Origin: Muricoccus nepalensis
Lineage (GTDB): Bacteria > Pseudomonadota > Alphaproteobacteria > Acetobacterales > Acetobacteraceae
Length of the DNA stretch: 64,000 nucleotides
Assembly: GCF_006438825.1 (NCBI RefSeq)
Contig: NZ_RCZP01000010.1
Location: 93,672-157,671 of the forward strand
Direction of reading: 5' to 3'
Part shown: positions 26,129-34,558 of the stretch, piece by piece
Layout of the letters: the number at the start of each line of letters is the position of its first letter
Numbering within the stretch: position 1 is the stretch's first letter
The notes under the pieces: model-generated
Told to the model about the DNA's origin: nothing
Seen by the model: the letters and a program-made list of their open reading frames with translations, nothing else
Databases searched by the model: none
Translations under genes and position numbers: made by a program

Positions 26129-26884
26129 CTATCCCTGGCCGGGCTTGTGGACGCGGAGCGGGCCGAAGCTCTGCGCCACGGGCATCACCTGCAGCGTGTT
26201 GACGTTCACGCGGGCGGGGCGGGTCGCCACCCAGTGGATGGCGTCGGCGATGTCCTCGGGCGTCAGCGCGTCGGCGCCCTGGTAGACGGCGGCGGCCTTG
26301 GCGTCGTCGCCGAAGCGGACGTTGCTGAACTCCGTGCCGCCGACGAGGCCGGGCTCGATGTCCGTCACCCGCACCGGCGTGCCGTAGAGGTCGGCGCGGA
26401 GATTGAGGCTGAACTGGCGGACGAAGGCCTTGGTGGCGCCGTAGACGTTGCCGCCGGGGTAGGGGAACTCGGCGGCGGTGGAGCCGATGTTGACGATGTG
26501 GCCGCGCCCGCGCGCGACCATGCCGGGCAGCACGGCGCGGGTGAGGTACATCAGCCCCTTCACGTTGGTGTCGACCATCGCGTCCCAGTCGTCGAGCGAC
26601 GCCTCCTGCGCGGGGCCGAGGCCGCGGGCGAGGCCGGCGTTGTTGACGAGGACGTCGATCGCCGACCACTCGGCGGGAAGGGAGGCGATGGCGGCCTCGA
26701 CGGCGGCGCGGTCGCGCACGTCGAGCGCGACCGGGTGGACCTTCTCCGCGCCGAGGTCGCGGCCCAGCGCCTTCAGGCGGTCGGCGCGGCGGCCGATGGC
26801 GACGATGCGGGCGCCGTCCTCGGCGAAGCGGCGGGCGGTCGCGGCGCCGAAGCCGGAGGTGGCGCCGGTGATGAGGACGATCAC
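26129..26884 (-). CDS. Short-chain dehydrogenase, YdfG-like (NADP 3-hydroxy acid dehydrogenase)
   Basis: 251 residues with a complete classical SDR fold. The cofactor loop is TGATSGFG (6-13), with RR at 32-33 suggesting NADP. The structural NNAG is at 81-84. The catalytic residues are Ser135 (NIGST), Tyr148 and Lys152 (VYGATKAF). ALDVRDRAAV and DIEPGLVGGTEFSNVRF are characteristic of YdfG, which oxidises L-allo-threonine, serine and 3-hydroxy acids. The ATG overlaps the stop of the molybdopterin oxidoreductase gene by 4 bp, so the two are probably co-translated. The pairing suggests a shared pathway of alcohol/aldehyde oxidation, which is inference. Confidence 0.9.
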   Translation of the reverse strand: MIVLITGATSGFGAATARRFAEDGARIVAIGRRADRLKALGRDLGAEKVHPVALDVRDRAAVEAAIASLPAEWSAIDVLVNNAGLARGLGPAQEASLDDWDAMVDTNVKGLMYLTRAVLPGMVARGRGHIVNIGSTAAEFPYPGGNVYGATKAFVRQFSLNLRADLYGTPVRVTDIEPGLVGGTEFSNVRFGDDAKAAAVYQGADALTPEDIADAIHWVATRPARVNVNTLQVMPVAQSFGPLRVHKPGQG

Positions 26885-29223
26885 GCGGCGACGCCCTCGT
26901 GCAGCAGGCGCCAGACCTTCAGCGGCGTCGCGGGCATGTCCACGTGGGCGATGCCGCGCTCGGCCAGGGCGTCGACCACGGCGTTCATCACGGAGGGCAG
27001 CGCGCCCGCGCAGCCGGCCTCGCCGCAGCCCTTGGCGCCGAGCGCGTTGGTGCGGGCGGGCACGGGGTGGCTGGCGAAGCCGAGCGACGGCGCGTGCCCG
27101 GCGCGCGGCAGGCCGTAGTCCATGTAGGAGCCGCTGAGGAGCTGGCCGTCCTCGTCATAGGCGGTGTGCTCGGTCAGCGCCTGGCCGATCCCCTGCACGA
27201 TGCCGCCATGCGCCTGGCCCGCGACGAGCATCGGGTTCACGAGCGTGCCGAAGTCGTTGACGGTGACGTAGCTCACGACCTCGGTCTCGCCGGTCTCGGG
27301 GTCGATCTCCACCTCCGCGACGTGGCAGCCGTTGGGGAAGGCGCTGTCCTCGTACTGGTCGGTGGTGGAGACATCCAGCGTGGCCGGCAGGTCGCCGGGC
27401 GGGGCGGGCAGGGTGCGGAGTTGGGCGGCCAGCTCCAGCAGGCCGATGCCGCGGTCGGTGCCGGCGATGGTGAAGCGGCCGGCGGAGAACTCGATGTCCT
27501 CGGCGGAGGCTTCGAGCGCATGGGCGGCGAGCTTCCGCCCGCGCTCGATGACCTGGGCGCTCGCGGTGGAGAGGGCGGTGCCGCTGGCCATCATGGAGCG
27601 CGAGCCGCCGGTGCCGCCGCCGGCGATCAGCAGGTCGCTGTCGCCCTGCATCAGCCGGATGCGATCGAAGGGGATGCCGAGGCGGTCCACCAGCACCTGG
27701 GCGAAGGGCGAGGCGTGGCCCTGGCCGTAGTCGAGCGTGCCCGTGAGGATGGTGACGCCGCCGTCCTCGTCGAAGCGGATGCCGCCCATTTCCTTCGAGG
27801 GTGGGGCCGTGACCTCCAGGTAGTGGCCGATGCCGATGCCGCGCAGCCGGCCGCGGCGGCGGGCCTCGGCGCGGCGGGCGGGGAAGTTGTCCCAGTCGGC
27901 GGCGGCCAGCGCCTCCTCCAGGATCGCGGGGAAGTCGCCGCTGTCGTAGTGCATGCCGGACGGCGCGTCGTAGGGGATCTGGTCCGGCTGGATGTGGTTG
28001 CGGCGGCGCAGCTCCACGCGGTCGATGCCCATCTCGCGCGCGGCGGTGTCGACCAGCCGCTCCATGTAGTAGTTGCCCTCGGGCCGCCCCGCGCCGCGGT
28101 AGGCACCGACGGGGGTGGTGTTGGTGAAGACGCAGCGCGTCGAGACCTCCACGAGCGGCGTGCGGTAGACGCCGATGACGTTCTTCACCGTGTTCATGGT
28201 CGAGGGCAGCGTCGTCGCGTTCGACAGGTAGGCGCCGAGGTTGCCGAAGCCGGTCAGGCGCACGGCGAGGAAGTGGCCCTCGGCGTCGAGCGCCAGCTCG
28301 CCGAGCGTGTCGTGGTCGCGGCCGTGGCTGTCCGACAGGAAGCTCTCCGAGCGCGTGTCGGTCCACTTCACGGGGCGGCCGAGGGTGCGGGCGGCGTGCA
28401 GCAGGGCGGGGTACTCGGGGTAGACGCTCGCCTTCATGCCGAAGGAGCCGCCGACGTTGCCGGTGAGCATCCGCACGCCCTCGACCTCGACGCCCATGAC
28501 CTTGGCGAGGCCGCCGCGCATGCCGAAGACGCCCTGGCTGCCGGCGCGCAGCACGTAGCGGCCGTCCTCGTAGGCGCCGATGGCCGAGCGGGGCTCCATG
28601 GGCGAGACGACGACGCGGCTGTTGCGCAGCGGCAGGCGCACGACATGGGCGGCGCGGGCGAAGGCGGCGGCCACGGCCTCGGCGTCGCCGTAGTGGAAGT
28701 CGACCACGGTGTTGCCGGGCACGGCCTCGTGCAGGAGGGGGGCGCCGGGGGCCACGGCCTCCCGCGCCTCGGTCACGGCGGGCAGGGGGTCGACGTCGAG
28801 GAGCACCGCCTCGGCGGCGTCGCGCGCCTCCTTCTCGGTCTCGGCGACCACCATGGCCACGGGGTCGCCGACGAAGCGGACCTTGTCGGTGGTCAGCACG
28901 GGCTGGCGGGGCAGGCGGGGCGGCGAGCCGTCGCGGTTCTTCTGGCCGACGGTCAGCGACATGGGGCCGATGCCGGCGGCCTCGAGGTCGGCGCCGGTGA
29001 CGATGGCGAGCACGCCGGGCATGGCGCGCGCGGCCTCCGTGTCGATGCCGCGGATGGTCCCGTGGGCGAAGGGGCTGCGGACCATCACCGCATGGGCCTG
29101 GCCGGGCAGGGAGAGGTCGTCGCTGTAGCGTCCCTCGCCCCGCAGCAGCACCGGGTCCTCCTTGCGGGAGACGGGCTGGCCGATGCCGAACTTGATCTGG
29201 GACGGGTCGAGCGCGGCGTTCAT
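26881..29223 (-). CDS. Molybdopterin-binding subunit of a xanthine dehydrogenase/form II CoxL-type oxidoreductase
   Basis: 780 residues from the ATG at 29223. The domain order is the small a/b hammerhead (residues 20-150, FGIGQPVSRKEDPVLLRGEG) and the large molybdopterin-binding domain. GGSFGMK (259-265) and the active-site signature AYRGAGR (374-380) are visible; the latter is the form II (CoxL-like) motif, not the AYRCSFR of true CO dehydrogenase. The conserved C-terminal Glu that deprotonates substrate lies in KGCGEAGC (about 742). Such enzymes hydroxylate aldehydes or N-heterocycles and need an FAD subunit and a 2Fe-2S subunit, neither of which is encoded in the window. It is upstream of and coupled to the SDR. 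The missing partners are the odd point. Confidence 0.92.
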   Translation of the reverse strand: MNAALDPSQIKFGIGQPVSRKEDPVLLRGEGRYSDDLSLPGQAHAVMVRSPFAHGTIRGIDTEAARAMPGVLAIVTGADLEAAGIGPMSLTVGQKNRDGSPPRLPRQPVLTTDKVRFVGDPVAMVVAETEKEARDAAEAVLLDVDPLPAVTEAREAVAPGAPLLHEAVPGNTVVDFHYGDAEAVAAAFARAAHVVRLPLRNSRVVVSPMEPRSAIGAYEDGRYVLRAGSQGVFGMRGGLAKVMGVEVEGVRMLTGNVGGSFGMKASVYPEYPALLHAARTLGRPVKWTDTRSESFLSDSHGRDHDTLGELALDAEGHFLAVRLTGFGNLGAYLSNATTLPSTMNTVKNVIGVYRTPLVEVSTRCVFTNTTPVGAYRGAGRPEGNYYMERLVDTAAREMGIDRVELRRRNHIQPDQIPYDAPSGMHYDSGDFPAILEEALAAADWDNFPARRAEARRRGRLRGIGIGHYLEVTAPPSKEMGGIRFDEDGGVTILTGTLDYGQGHASPFAQVLVDRLGIPFDRIRLMQGDSDLLIAGGGTGGSRSMMASGTALSTASAQVIERGRKLAAHALEASAEDIEFSAGRFTIAGTDRGIGLLELAAQLRTLPAPPGDLPATLDVSTTDQYEDSAFPNGCHVAEVEIDPETGETEVVSYVTVNDFGTLVNPMLVAGQAHGGIVQGIGQALTEHTAYDEDGQLLSGSYMDYGLPRAGHAPSLGFASHPVPARTNALGAKGCGEAGCAGALPSVMNAVVDALAERGIAHVDMPATPLKVWRLLHEGVAA

Positions 29224-29342
29224 GCGGGCATCCTTGGCGGCGGGCGGCGGGGGCCGCCCTGCCGCCAAGGTGGGCGGTGACCCCGCGGGGCGAAACCCCC
29301 CCGCCCCCGGAAGCCGGCTGGCCGGCCTGGGAGGGGCCGCGG

Positions 29343-30500
29343 CTAGGGGGCCGGGGGGAGGGGGTTGCGGCCGCGGAACTCCCGGCTCGTCAGCAGGATC
29401 TCGCGCACCGTCCGGACGGAGTTCTGCCCGGCGTAGAGGTCGATCGCGGCCTCCTCGGGCTCGCGGTCGAGCAGCCAGCGGAAGAGGGCGGCCACGTCCT
29501 CGCGGGTGGCGGGGCGCTCGCGCTCGAGGCGCTGCCGGGACTGCTGCTCGATCAGGTTGGCGAGGTCGTCGCGGCGGAAGCGCTGCTGGCGCTTGCGGGC
29601 GTCGGCGACGATGCCGGCCACCTGGCTGCCGACGCCGGCCGCGACGTGGTGCTCCGGCCCCTCCACCCACTCCATGCGGTCGAAGCCGAGGTCGCGGAAC
29701 TTCGCGCCGCGGAACGAGGCGCCCTCGGCGCCGATGTAGCGGCCGAAGCAGACGTCGGTCATGACGCGGGCGATGCCGAGGGCGTGGCAGCCGATGGTCT
29801 TCACCGCGTCCTGGGAGGTGTGCGGGCCGGCGGCCTCCAGGCCCTCCATCCAGCGGTAGATCGCCATGTGGTCGCGCCAGGCGTAGTCGGCCTCGGCCAG
29901 GATGCGGTCGTAGGGTTCCAGCCATTCGCGCAGGCGGCGCCAGGGCTCGCGCTTGAGGCCGAAGGCCCAGTGGTGGTCGAGCATGACCAGCCAGGCCTCG
30001 GGGCCGGGGGGCGCGGCCTTGTGGTCGCCGTAGGCGGCGAAGTAGCCGATGCGGGGGTCACGGTCCGCGACGGCGCGCAGCTCCTCCATGATGCGGAGGT
30101 ACTCGGGGCCGAGCTCGAGGTCGTCCTCGAAGAAGAGGGCGCAGTCGGCGTCGAGCGCCTCGAAGGCGAGGACCTCGCCGCGGCGGATGTTGGCGGCGAT
30201 CCCGAGGTTGGTGCGCGCCGCCGCCACCTGGCCGCGCGGAAAATGGGCGCGGAAGGCGGCGATGGAGGCCTCGATCTCCGCGTCCTCGGCGTAGCGGAGG
30301 CCGGTGCGGGCGGAGACGGCGCCGTCCTGCAGGAGGAAGACGCGGCGGGGGTCGAGGGTCACGCCCCGCTGGCGGAGCAGGGAGGCGCAGACGCGCTCGA
30401 GATAGGCGGGGCGGTTGAAGCCGACGAGGATGACGGGGATGTCGAGCACCCGCGGGGCGGGGTCGCCGTGGAGGGCCGGGGCGGCCAGCGGATCGCTCAA
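29343..30500 (-). CDS. Glycosyltransferase (GNT-I/GT-A-like fold) with DUF4214-like C-terminal segment
   Basis: 385 residues. The N-terminal part is a GT-A nucleotide-sugar domain: IPVILVGFNRPAYLERVCAS, then TNLGIAANIRRGE and CALFFEDDLELGPEYL, where EDD is the metal-binding DxD equivalent. The architecture resembles the GNT-I (GT13) or GT2 families. From about residue 315 to the end, LANLIEQQSRQRLE and ALFRWLLDREPEEAAIDLY, then REILLTSREFRG, follow the pattern of DUF4214 modules, which are often attached to polysaccharide or adhesin enzymes. The acceptor is unknown. The gene stands 119 bp from the molybdopterin gene and 83 bp downstream of repeat element B, so it probably has its own promoter between 30501 and 30582. 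Confidence 0.82.
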   Translation of the reverse strand: MSDPLAAPALHGDPAPRVLDIPVILVGFNRPAYLERVCASLLRQRGVTLDPRRVFLLQDGAVSARTGLRYAEDAEIEASIAAFRAHFPRGQVAAARTNLGIAANIRRGEVLAFEALDADCALFFEDDLELGPEYLRIMEELRAVADRDPRIGYFAAYGDHKAAPPGPEAWLVMLDHHWAFGLKREPWRRLREWLEPYDRILAEADYAWRDHMAIYRWMEGLEAAGPHTSQDAVKTIGCHALGIARVMTDVCFGRYIGAEGASFRGAKFRDLGFDRMEWVEGPEHHVAAGVGSQVAGIVADARKRQQRFRRDDLANLIEQQSRQRLERERPATREDVAALFRWLLDREPEEAAIDLYAGQNSVRTVREILLTSREFRGRNPLPPAP

Positions 30501-30582
30501 CGGGGTTCTCCCTGTCTCGCGCCCTCGCTAGGCCGGGGCGGGCGGGATGGCAACGGGGGCGGGCGGGTTGCGCCGGTGGACC

Positions 30583-30821
30583 CTGGGAGGCTCTGCCTCC
30601 CAGACCCTCCGCCGGGGTGGCAGCGGCCACCCCGGACCCCGCGAGGGTTTTGACGCGCGCCCGAGGTCGATGACCTCGGGCGACCGGCGGGTCAGTCCGC
30701 GTGGCCGGGAAAATCCTCCAGGGGCGCTGCCTCTGCCGGTTCAGCCCTGGAAAAATAGATCGCGGGGTCCGGGGGGCGCGCTCGCCCCCCGGCGGAGGGT
30801 CAGGGAGGCAGAGCCTCCCTG
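30583..30821. repeat. Structured intergenic repeat, copy B
   Basis: This fills most of the 332-bp gap between the glycosyltransferase start (30500) and the rsmI stop (30833); no gene is visible there. Terminal palindromes are CTGGGAGGC/GCCTCCCAG (30583-30603) and CAGGGAGGC/GCCTCCCTG (30801-30821), each followed inward by the inverted repeat ACCCTCCGCCGGGG or its complement. Internal hairpins are GGGGTGGC/GCCACCCC near 30614-30633, CCCGAGGTC/GACCTCGGG (30660-30680), and GGGGGGCG/CGCCCCCC near 30771-30790. It aligns over its whole length with copy C and, after reversal, with copy A. Its right end is 12 bp beyond the rsmI stop, consistent with terminating rsmI transcription. Confidence 0.8.
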
Positions 30822-30832
30822 GGGTCGACGGG

Positions 30833-31831
30833 TCACCCCTCCTCGCGCCCGAGTTCCAGCGCCCGCGCGTAGACCTGTCGCCGGGGCAGGCCGGTGGCGG
30901 TCGCGACCATGGCGGCGGCGTCGCGCAGGGACTGCCCGGCGGCGAGCGCCGCGCGGAGGCGGTCCTCCACCTCGTCGGCGCCGCCGGTGGCCTCCGGGGC
31001 GGGGCCGACGACGACGACGATCTCGCCCCGGGGGGCCTGGGCGGCGTAGTGGGCGGCGAGGTCCGGAAGGGACGCGCGGCGGACCTCCTCGAAGCGCTTG
31101 GTGAGCTCGCGCGCGACCGCGGCGGGGCGGCTGCCGAAGCCTTCGGCGAGAGCGGCGAGGCATTCGGCGAGGCGGTGGGGGGCCTCGAAGAAGACGAGGG
31201 TGGCGGCGAGGCCGGCGGCCTCGGCGGCGCGAAGGCGCCCGATCGCCTCGGCGCGCGCGCCGGCGCGGGGCGGCAGGAAGCCCATGAAGAGGAAGGGCTG
31301 GGGCGGCAGGCCGGAGAGGGTGAGGGCCATGACGGCCGCGTTGGGCCCGGGCACGGCGGAGACGGGGGCGCCGGCCTCGATCGCCGCGCGGGCGAGGCGG
31401 TAGCCGGGGTCGCTGACCAGCGGCGTGCCGGCGTCGGAGACGAGGGCGATGCGGGCGCCGCCGAGGAGGCGCTCGACCAGGCGGGGCACCTCGCGCGCCT
31501 CGTTGTGGTCGTGCAGGGGCTGGAGGGGGGCCGAGATGCCGTGGCGGGCGAGCAGGGGCGCCGTCACGCGCGTGTCCTCGCAGAGGATGAGCTCGGCGCC
31601 GCGCAGGGTCACGACTGCGCGGGAGGAAAGGTCCCCCAGGTTGCCGATGGGGGTGGCGACCAGCCATAACCCGGGGGCCAGGCCGGTCGACGCGCCGGTG
31701 GACGCGCCGGTGGACGCGCCGCTGGATGCGTCGGCAACTGGGCTCCCGGCACCCGATTCGTCACCTCGAGGGGGCTCGCGTGCATCCTGTTCCGTTCCGG
31801 GGCCCTGCCCTGCCGCGTCGTTCCCTGGCAC
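30833..31831 (-). CDS. rsmI: 16S rRNA (cytidine1402-2'-O)-methyltransferase
   Basis: 332 residues from the ATG at 31831, of which the first 50 are a low-complexity leader with three GAST repeats. The SAM-dependent tetrapyrrole-methylase-like fold then starts with GLWLVATPIGNLGDLS. CEDTRVT, VSDAGTPLVSDPGYR, and SAVPGPNAAV are signature motifs of RsmI, which modifies C1402 in the ribosomal decoding site with RsmH. The C-terminal region (QSLRDAAAMVATATGLPRRQVY) is the helix-turn-helix-like tail. The leader overlaps the 5' end of the divergent LpoA-like gene by about 50 bp. No alternative ATG or GTG lies between the leader and the core, so a TTG/CTG start is the only way to shorten it. Confidence 0.93.
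   Translation of the reverse strand: MPGNDAAGQGPGTEQDAREPPRGDESGAGSPVADASSGASTGASTGASTGLAPGLWLVATPIGNLGDLSSRAVVTLRGAELILCEDTRVTAPLLARHGISAPLQPLHDHNEAREVPRLVERLLGGARIALVSDAGTPLVSDPGYRLARAAIEAGAPVSAVPGPNAAVMALTLSGLPPQPFLFMGFLPPRAGARAEAIGRLRAAEAAGLAATLVFFEAPHRLAECLAALAEGFGSRPAAVARELTKRFEEVRRASLPDLAAHYAAQAPRGEIVVVVGPAPEATGGADEVEDRLRAALAAGQSLRDAAAMVATATGLPRRQVYARALELGREEG
31686..31733. repeat. 12-bp tandem repeat, four units, in the rsmI leader
   Basis: Units GTCGACGCGCCG, GTGGACGCGCCG, GTGGACGCGCCG and CTGGATGCGTCG lie end to end. They encode the Gly-Ala-Ser-Thr repeats of the RsmI N-terminal leader on the minus strand. They lie just upstream of the LpoA-like start on the plus strand. Such a repeat can expand or shrink in 12-bp (4-codon) steps without breaking the frame. 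Confidence 0.8.
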
Positions 31832-32997
31832 CCCGCGCCCCCCGTCTCGGCGCCCTGGCGGCGCTGCTGGCCCTTGTGGGGCTCGCCGCCTGCGCGCCGC
31901 AAGGGCCGCGGGGCGGTTACGCCCGCCCCTCCGCGCCCCTCGTCGGCGGCGGCGCGCTGGCGGAGGCGCCGGTGACGCGGGTGGCGGTGCTGCTGCCGCT
32001 GAGCGGGCCGCAGGGCGCGCTCGGGCCGGCCATGCTGAACGCGGCCACCCTCGCGCTGTTCGACGCGAACCTGCGGGGCGTGGAGCTGATGCCGCGCGAC
32101 ACCACGGGCTCGTCCGGCGGCGCCTCGGAGGCGGTGCGCTCGGCGATCGCGGACGGGGCGCGGGTGGTGGTGGGGCCGCTGACGGGGCCGGAGACCACGG
32201 CCGCGGCCGGGCAGGCGCGGGCGGCGGGCGTGCCCGTGCTCGCCTTCACCAACGACGTGGAGCAGGGCGGCAACGGCGTCTGGGTGACGGGGGTAACGCC
32301 CTCGCAGCAGGTGCGGCGGCTGCTGGCCTCGGCCCAGGCGGCGGGGGTGCGGCGGATCGGCCTCGCGGGGCCGGAGGGGGCCTTCACGCGGCAGCTGGCC
32401 AACGCGCTCCGCAACGCCTCGCGCGAGGCGGGGATGGCGGCCCCGGTGATCGTGACCTACCCCGCCGCGGCCTCGCGCCCGCAGGTGGCCGGGCAGGTCG
32501 TCTCCCAGGCCGGGACCGAGGCGGTGGGGCTGATGATCATCGGCGAGAGCGGGGCGGGCGCGCGGGAGCTGGCGGCGGCGCTGGCCGCGGCCGGGATCGG
32601 CGCGCCGGCGACGCGGATCGGCGGGCCGACGCTCTGGGCGGGGGATGCCGCGCTGGCTGCGGAGCCGGCGCTGGCCGGGGCGCTGGTCCCGGGGCCCGAC
32701 CCCGCGGCGCGCGCCTCCTTCGAGGGGCGCTACCAGGCGGCCTTCGGCGACCGGCCGCCGCGGCTTGCGGCCACGGCCTACGACGCGACCGCGGCCGCGC
32801 TGCGCTCGGTGCGGCCGGGCGACCCGACGACGCCCGCGGCGCCCCCGGTCGGCGAGGTGCTGCAGGGGGCGGACGGCGCCTTCCGGCTGCTGCCGAACGG
32901 GCAGGTGCAGCGGGCGCTCGCGGTCTATGCCCTGACGCCGGGCGCGGAGCCGCAGCCGGTGGAGCCGCCGGTGCTGCCGGGCGCCGCCGGGTCCTGA
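31780..32997 (+). CDS. Penicillin-binding protein activator, LpoA-like lipoprotein
   Basis: 405 residues from the GTG at 31780, preceded by GAGGGGG. A signal peptide with a lipobox (LLALVGLAAC) marks it as a lipoprotein, likely in the outer membrane. The mature part has a type 1 periplasmic-binding fold (VAVLLPLSGPQGALGPAMLN, VVGPLTGPETTAAA, VLAFTNDVEQGGNGVW), matching the C-terminal domain of LpoA, which activates PBP1A. It lacks the N-terminal TPR domain of E. coli LpoA, as usual in alphaproteobacteria. The divergent rsmI neighbour is the conserved context. A sensor-kinase gene begins 19 bp after its stop, so the two may form an operon. Confidence 0.88.
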   Translation: MHPVPFRGPALPRRSLAPRAPRLGALAALLALVGLAACAPQGPRGGYARPSAPLVGGGALAEAPVTRVAVLLPLSGPQGALGPAMLNAATLALFDANLRGVELMPRDTTGSSGGASEAVRSAIADGARVVVGPLTGPETTAAAGQARAAGVPVLAFTNDVEQGGNGVWVTGVTPSQQVRRLLASAQAAGVRRIGLAGPEGAFTRQLANALRNASREAGMAAPVIVTYPAAASRPQVAGQVVSQAGTEAVGLMIIGESGAGARELAAALAAAGIGAPATRIGGPTLWAGDAALAAEPALAGALVPGPDPAARASFEGRYQAAFGDRPPRLAATAYDATAAALRSVRPGDPTTPAAPPVGEVLQGADGAFRLLPNGQVQRALAVYALTPGAEPQPVEPPVLPGAAGS

Positions 32998-33016
32998 GGA
33001 CGCGCGGCCCGCCCTG

Positions 33017-34384
33017 ATGCCGCCGCGCCCGCCGCTCGCCGACGTGCTGCGCGCGGCGGGGCTGATGGGCGGGGTGCCGGCGGTGGTGCTGCTGGCGCTC
33101 GGCCTCACGGGGCAGGCGACGCCGCTCGGCGTGCTGCTGGGCCTGCTGGCGACGGGGCTGGCGGCGCTGCTGCTCGCCCGCTCCTGGACGGGAACCCTGG
33201 CGGGGCTGGAGGACCACCTGCGCGCGGCCGCGGAGGGGCGCGCGCCCCGGCCGGCGCCCCGGCCGCTGACGCGCGCGGCGGGGCGGGTGACGGACCTGGC
33301 CGCCCGGCTGGCGCGGAGCCTGACGGAGCGGGAGGCGATGGTCGGGCGGCTCCGCCGGGCGGACGCCGCGATCGTCGAGGCCCTGCCCGACCCCCTGATC
33401 GTGCTCGCCGAGGACCGCCGCCCGCTGCGGGCCAACGCCGCCGCCCGGCGCTTCTTCGGCGCGGGGGCGGGGGGCGGGGAGGAGGCCTTCCTCCGCCACC
33501 CCGGCATCGCCGGCGCCGTGGACCGGGCGCTGGCGGAGGGCGCGGTGCAGTCGGCCGAGGTGGTGCTGCCCGTGCCGGTGGCGCGCGACCTCTCCACCGC
33601 CGTGATCCCGCTCGACCCGCCGCTCTCGGACGGGGGGCGGCTGCTGGTGGTGCTGGCGGACCGCACCCAGGCGCGGGCGGCCGAGCGGATGCGGGCCGAC
33701 TTCGTGGCGAACGCGAGCCACGAGCTGCGGACCCCGCTCGCCTCCATCATGGGCTTCGTCGAGACGCTGCGCGGCCCGGCGGAGGGCGACGCGGAGGCGA
33801 GCAGGCGCTTCCTCGCCATCATCGCGGAGCAGGCCGAGCGGATGCGGCGGCTGATCGAGGACCTGCTGGGCCTGTCGCGCATCGAGATGACCGAGCACCA
33901 GGCGCCGACCGGCGCCGCCCGGCTGGACGAGCTGGCGCGGGCGGAGGCGGAGGCGATGGCGCCGCTGTTCGCCGCGCGCGGGGCGCGGCTGGCGCTGGAG
34001 CTGGCGCCGGCCACCGCCGCCCCGGCCGATCCCGGCCAGCTCTCCCAGGTGCTGCGGAACCTCATGGAGAACGCGGTGCGCTACGGGCGCGAGGGCGGGC
34101 AGGTGGTGCTGAGCGTGCGCGCCCTGGCCGCGCCCGAGGGGCCCCTGCCGCCGGGGGTGCTGCTGCGGGTGGCCGATGACGGGCCGGGGATCGCGCGGGA
34201 GCACATCCCGCGGCTGACGGAGCGCTTCTACCGCGTGGACGCCGGGCGGGGGCGGGGCGCGGGCGGCACGGGGCTGGGGCTGGCGATCGTGAAGCACATC
34301 GTCTCCCACCACCGCGGGCAGCTGCTGATCGAGAGCGAGCCGGGGCGGGGGACGGTGATGCGGGTGTGGTTGCCCGGAGGCTGA
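33017..34384 (+). CDS. PhoR-like membrane sensor histidine kinase
   Basis: 455 residues. Two N-terminal hydrophobic helices (about 13-30 and 36-54) are joined by a very short loop, as in PhoR, which senses within the membrane/cytoplasm. A PAS domain follows at about 110-220 (IVEALPDPLIVLAEDRRPLR). The dimerisation helix carries the phospho-acceptor His235 in NASHELRTPLAS. The ATPase domain shows the N-box NLMENAVRYG, G1 DDGPGI and G2 GTGLGLAIVK. All catalytic boxes are intact. It is probably a phosphate- or envelope-related sensor. The gene lies 19 bp after the LpoA-like gene, but no response regulator or pst/phoU gene is nearby, so its partner is elsewhere. Confidence 0.88.
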   Translation: MPPRPPLADVLRAAGLMGGVPAVVLLALGLTGQATPLGVLLGLLATGLAALLLARSWTGTLAGLEDHLRAAAEGRAPRPAPRPLTRAAGRVTDLAARLARSLTEREAMVGRLRRADAAIVEALPDPLIVLAEDRRPLRANAAARRFFGAGAGGGEEAFLRHPGIAGAVDRALAEGAVQSAEVVLPVPVARDLSTAVIPLDPPLSDGGRLLVVLADRTQARAAERMRADFVANASHELRTPLASIMGFVETLRGPAEGDAEASRRFLAIIAEQAERMRRLIEDLLGLSRIEMTEHQAPTGAARLDELARAEAEAMAPLFAARGARLALELAPATAAPADPGQLSQVLRNLMENAVRYGREGGQVVLSVRALAAPEGPLPPGVLLRVADDGPGIAREHIPRLTERFYRVDAGRGRGAGGTGLGLAIVKHIVSHHRGQLLIESEPGRGTVMRVWLPGG

Positions 34385-34558
34385 GGGGCGCCGCCGCGCC
34401 ACGCCGCCGCGGAATCCGCGCGCTCCGCGCGGCCCTGCCTTGACGCCGCCGCCCGCGGGCGGGACACCCCGCGCGCACCCCTCCTTGCGCGCTCCCGGCG
34501 CGCCGGGCCCACCATGCCCCCGGCGCTCCAACCGCCGGCCGGCCAGGAACCCCCTTCC

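Noticed and set aside
26881..29223. Aerobic CO dehydrogenase large subunit
   Set aside because: The active-site loop is AYRGAGR, not the Cys-containing form I motif, and coxM/coxS are absent.
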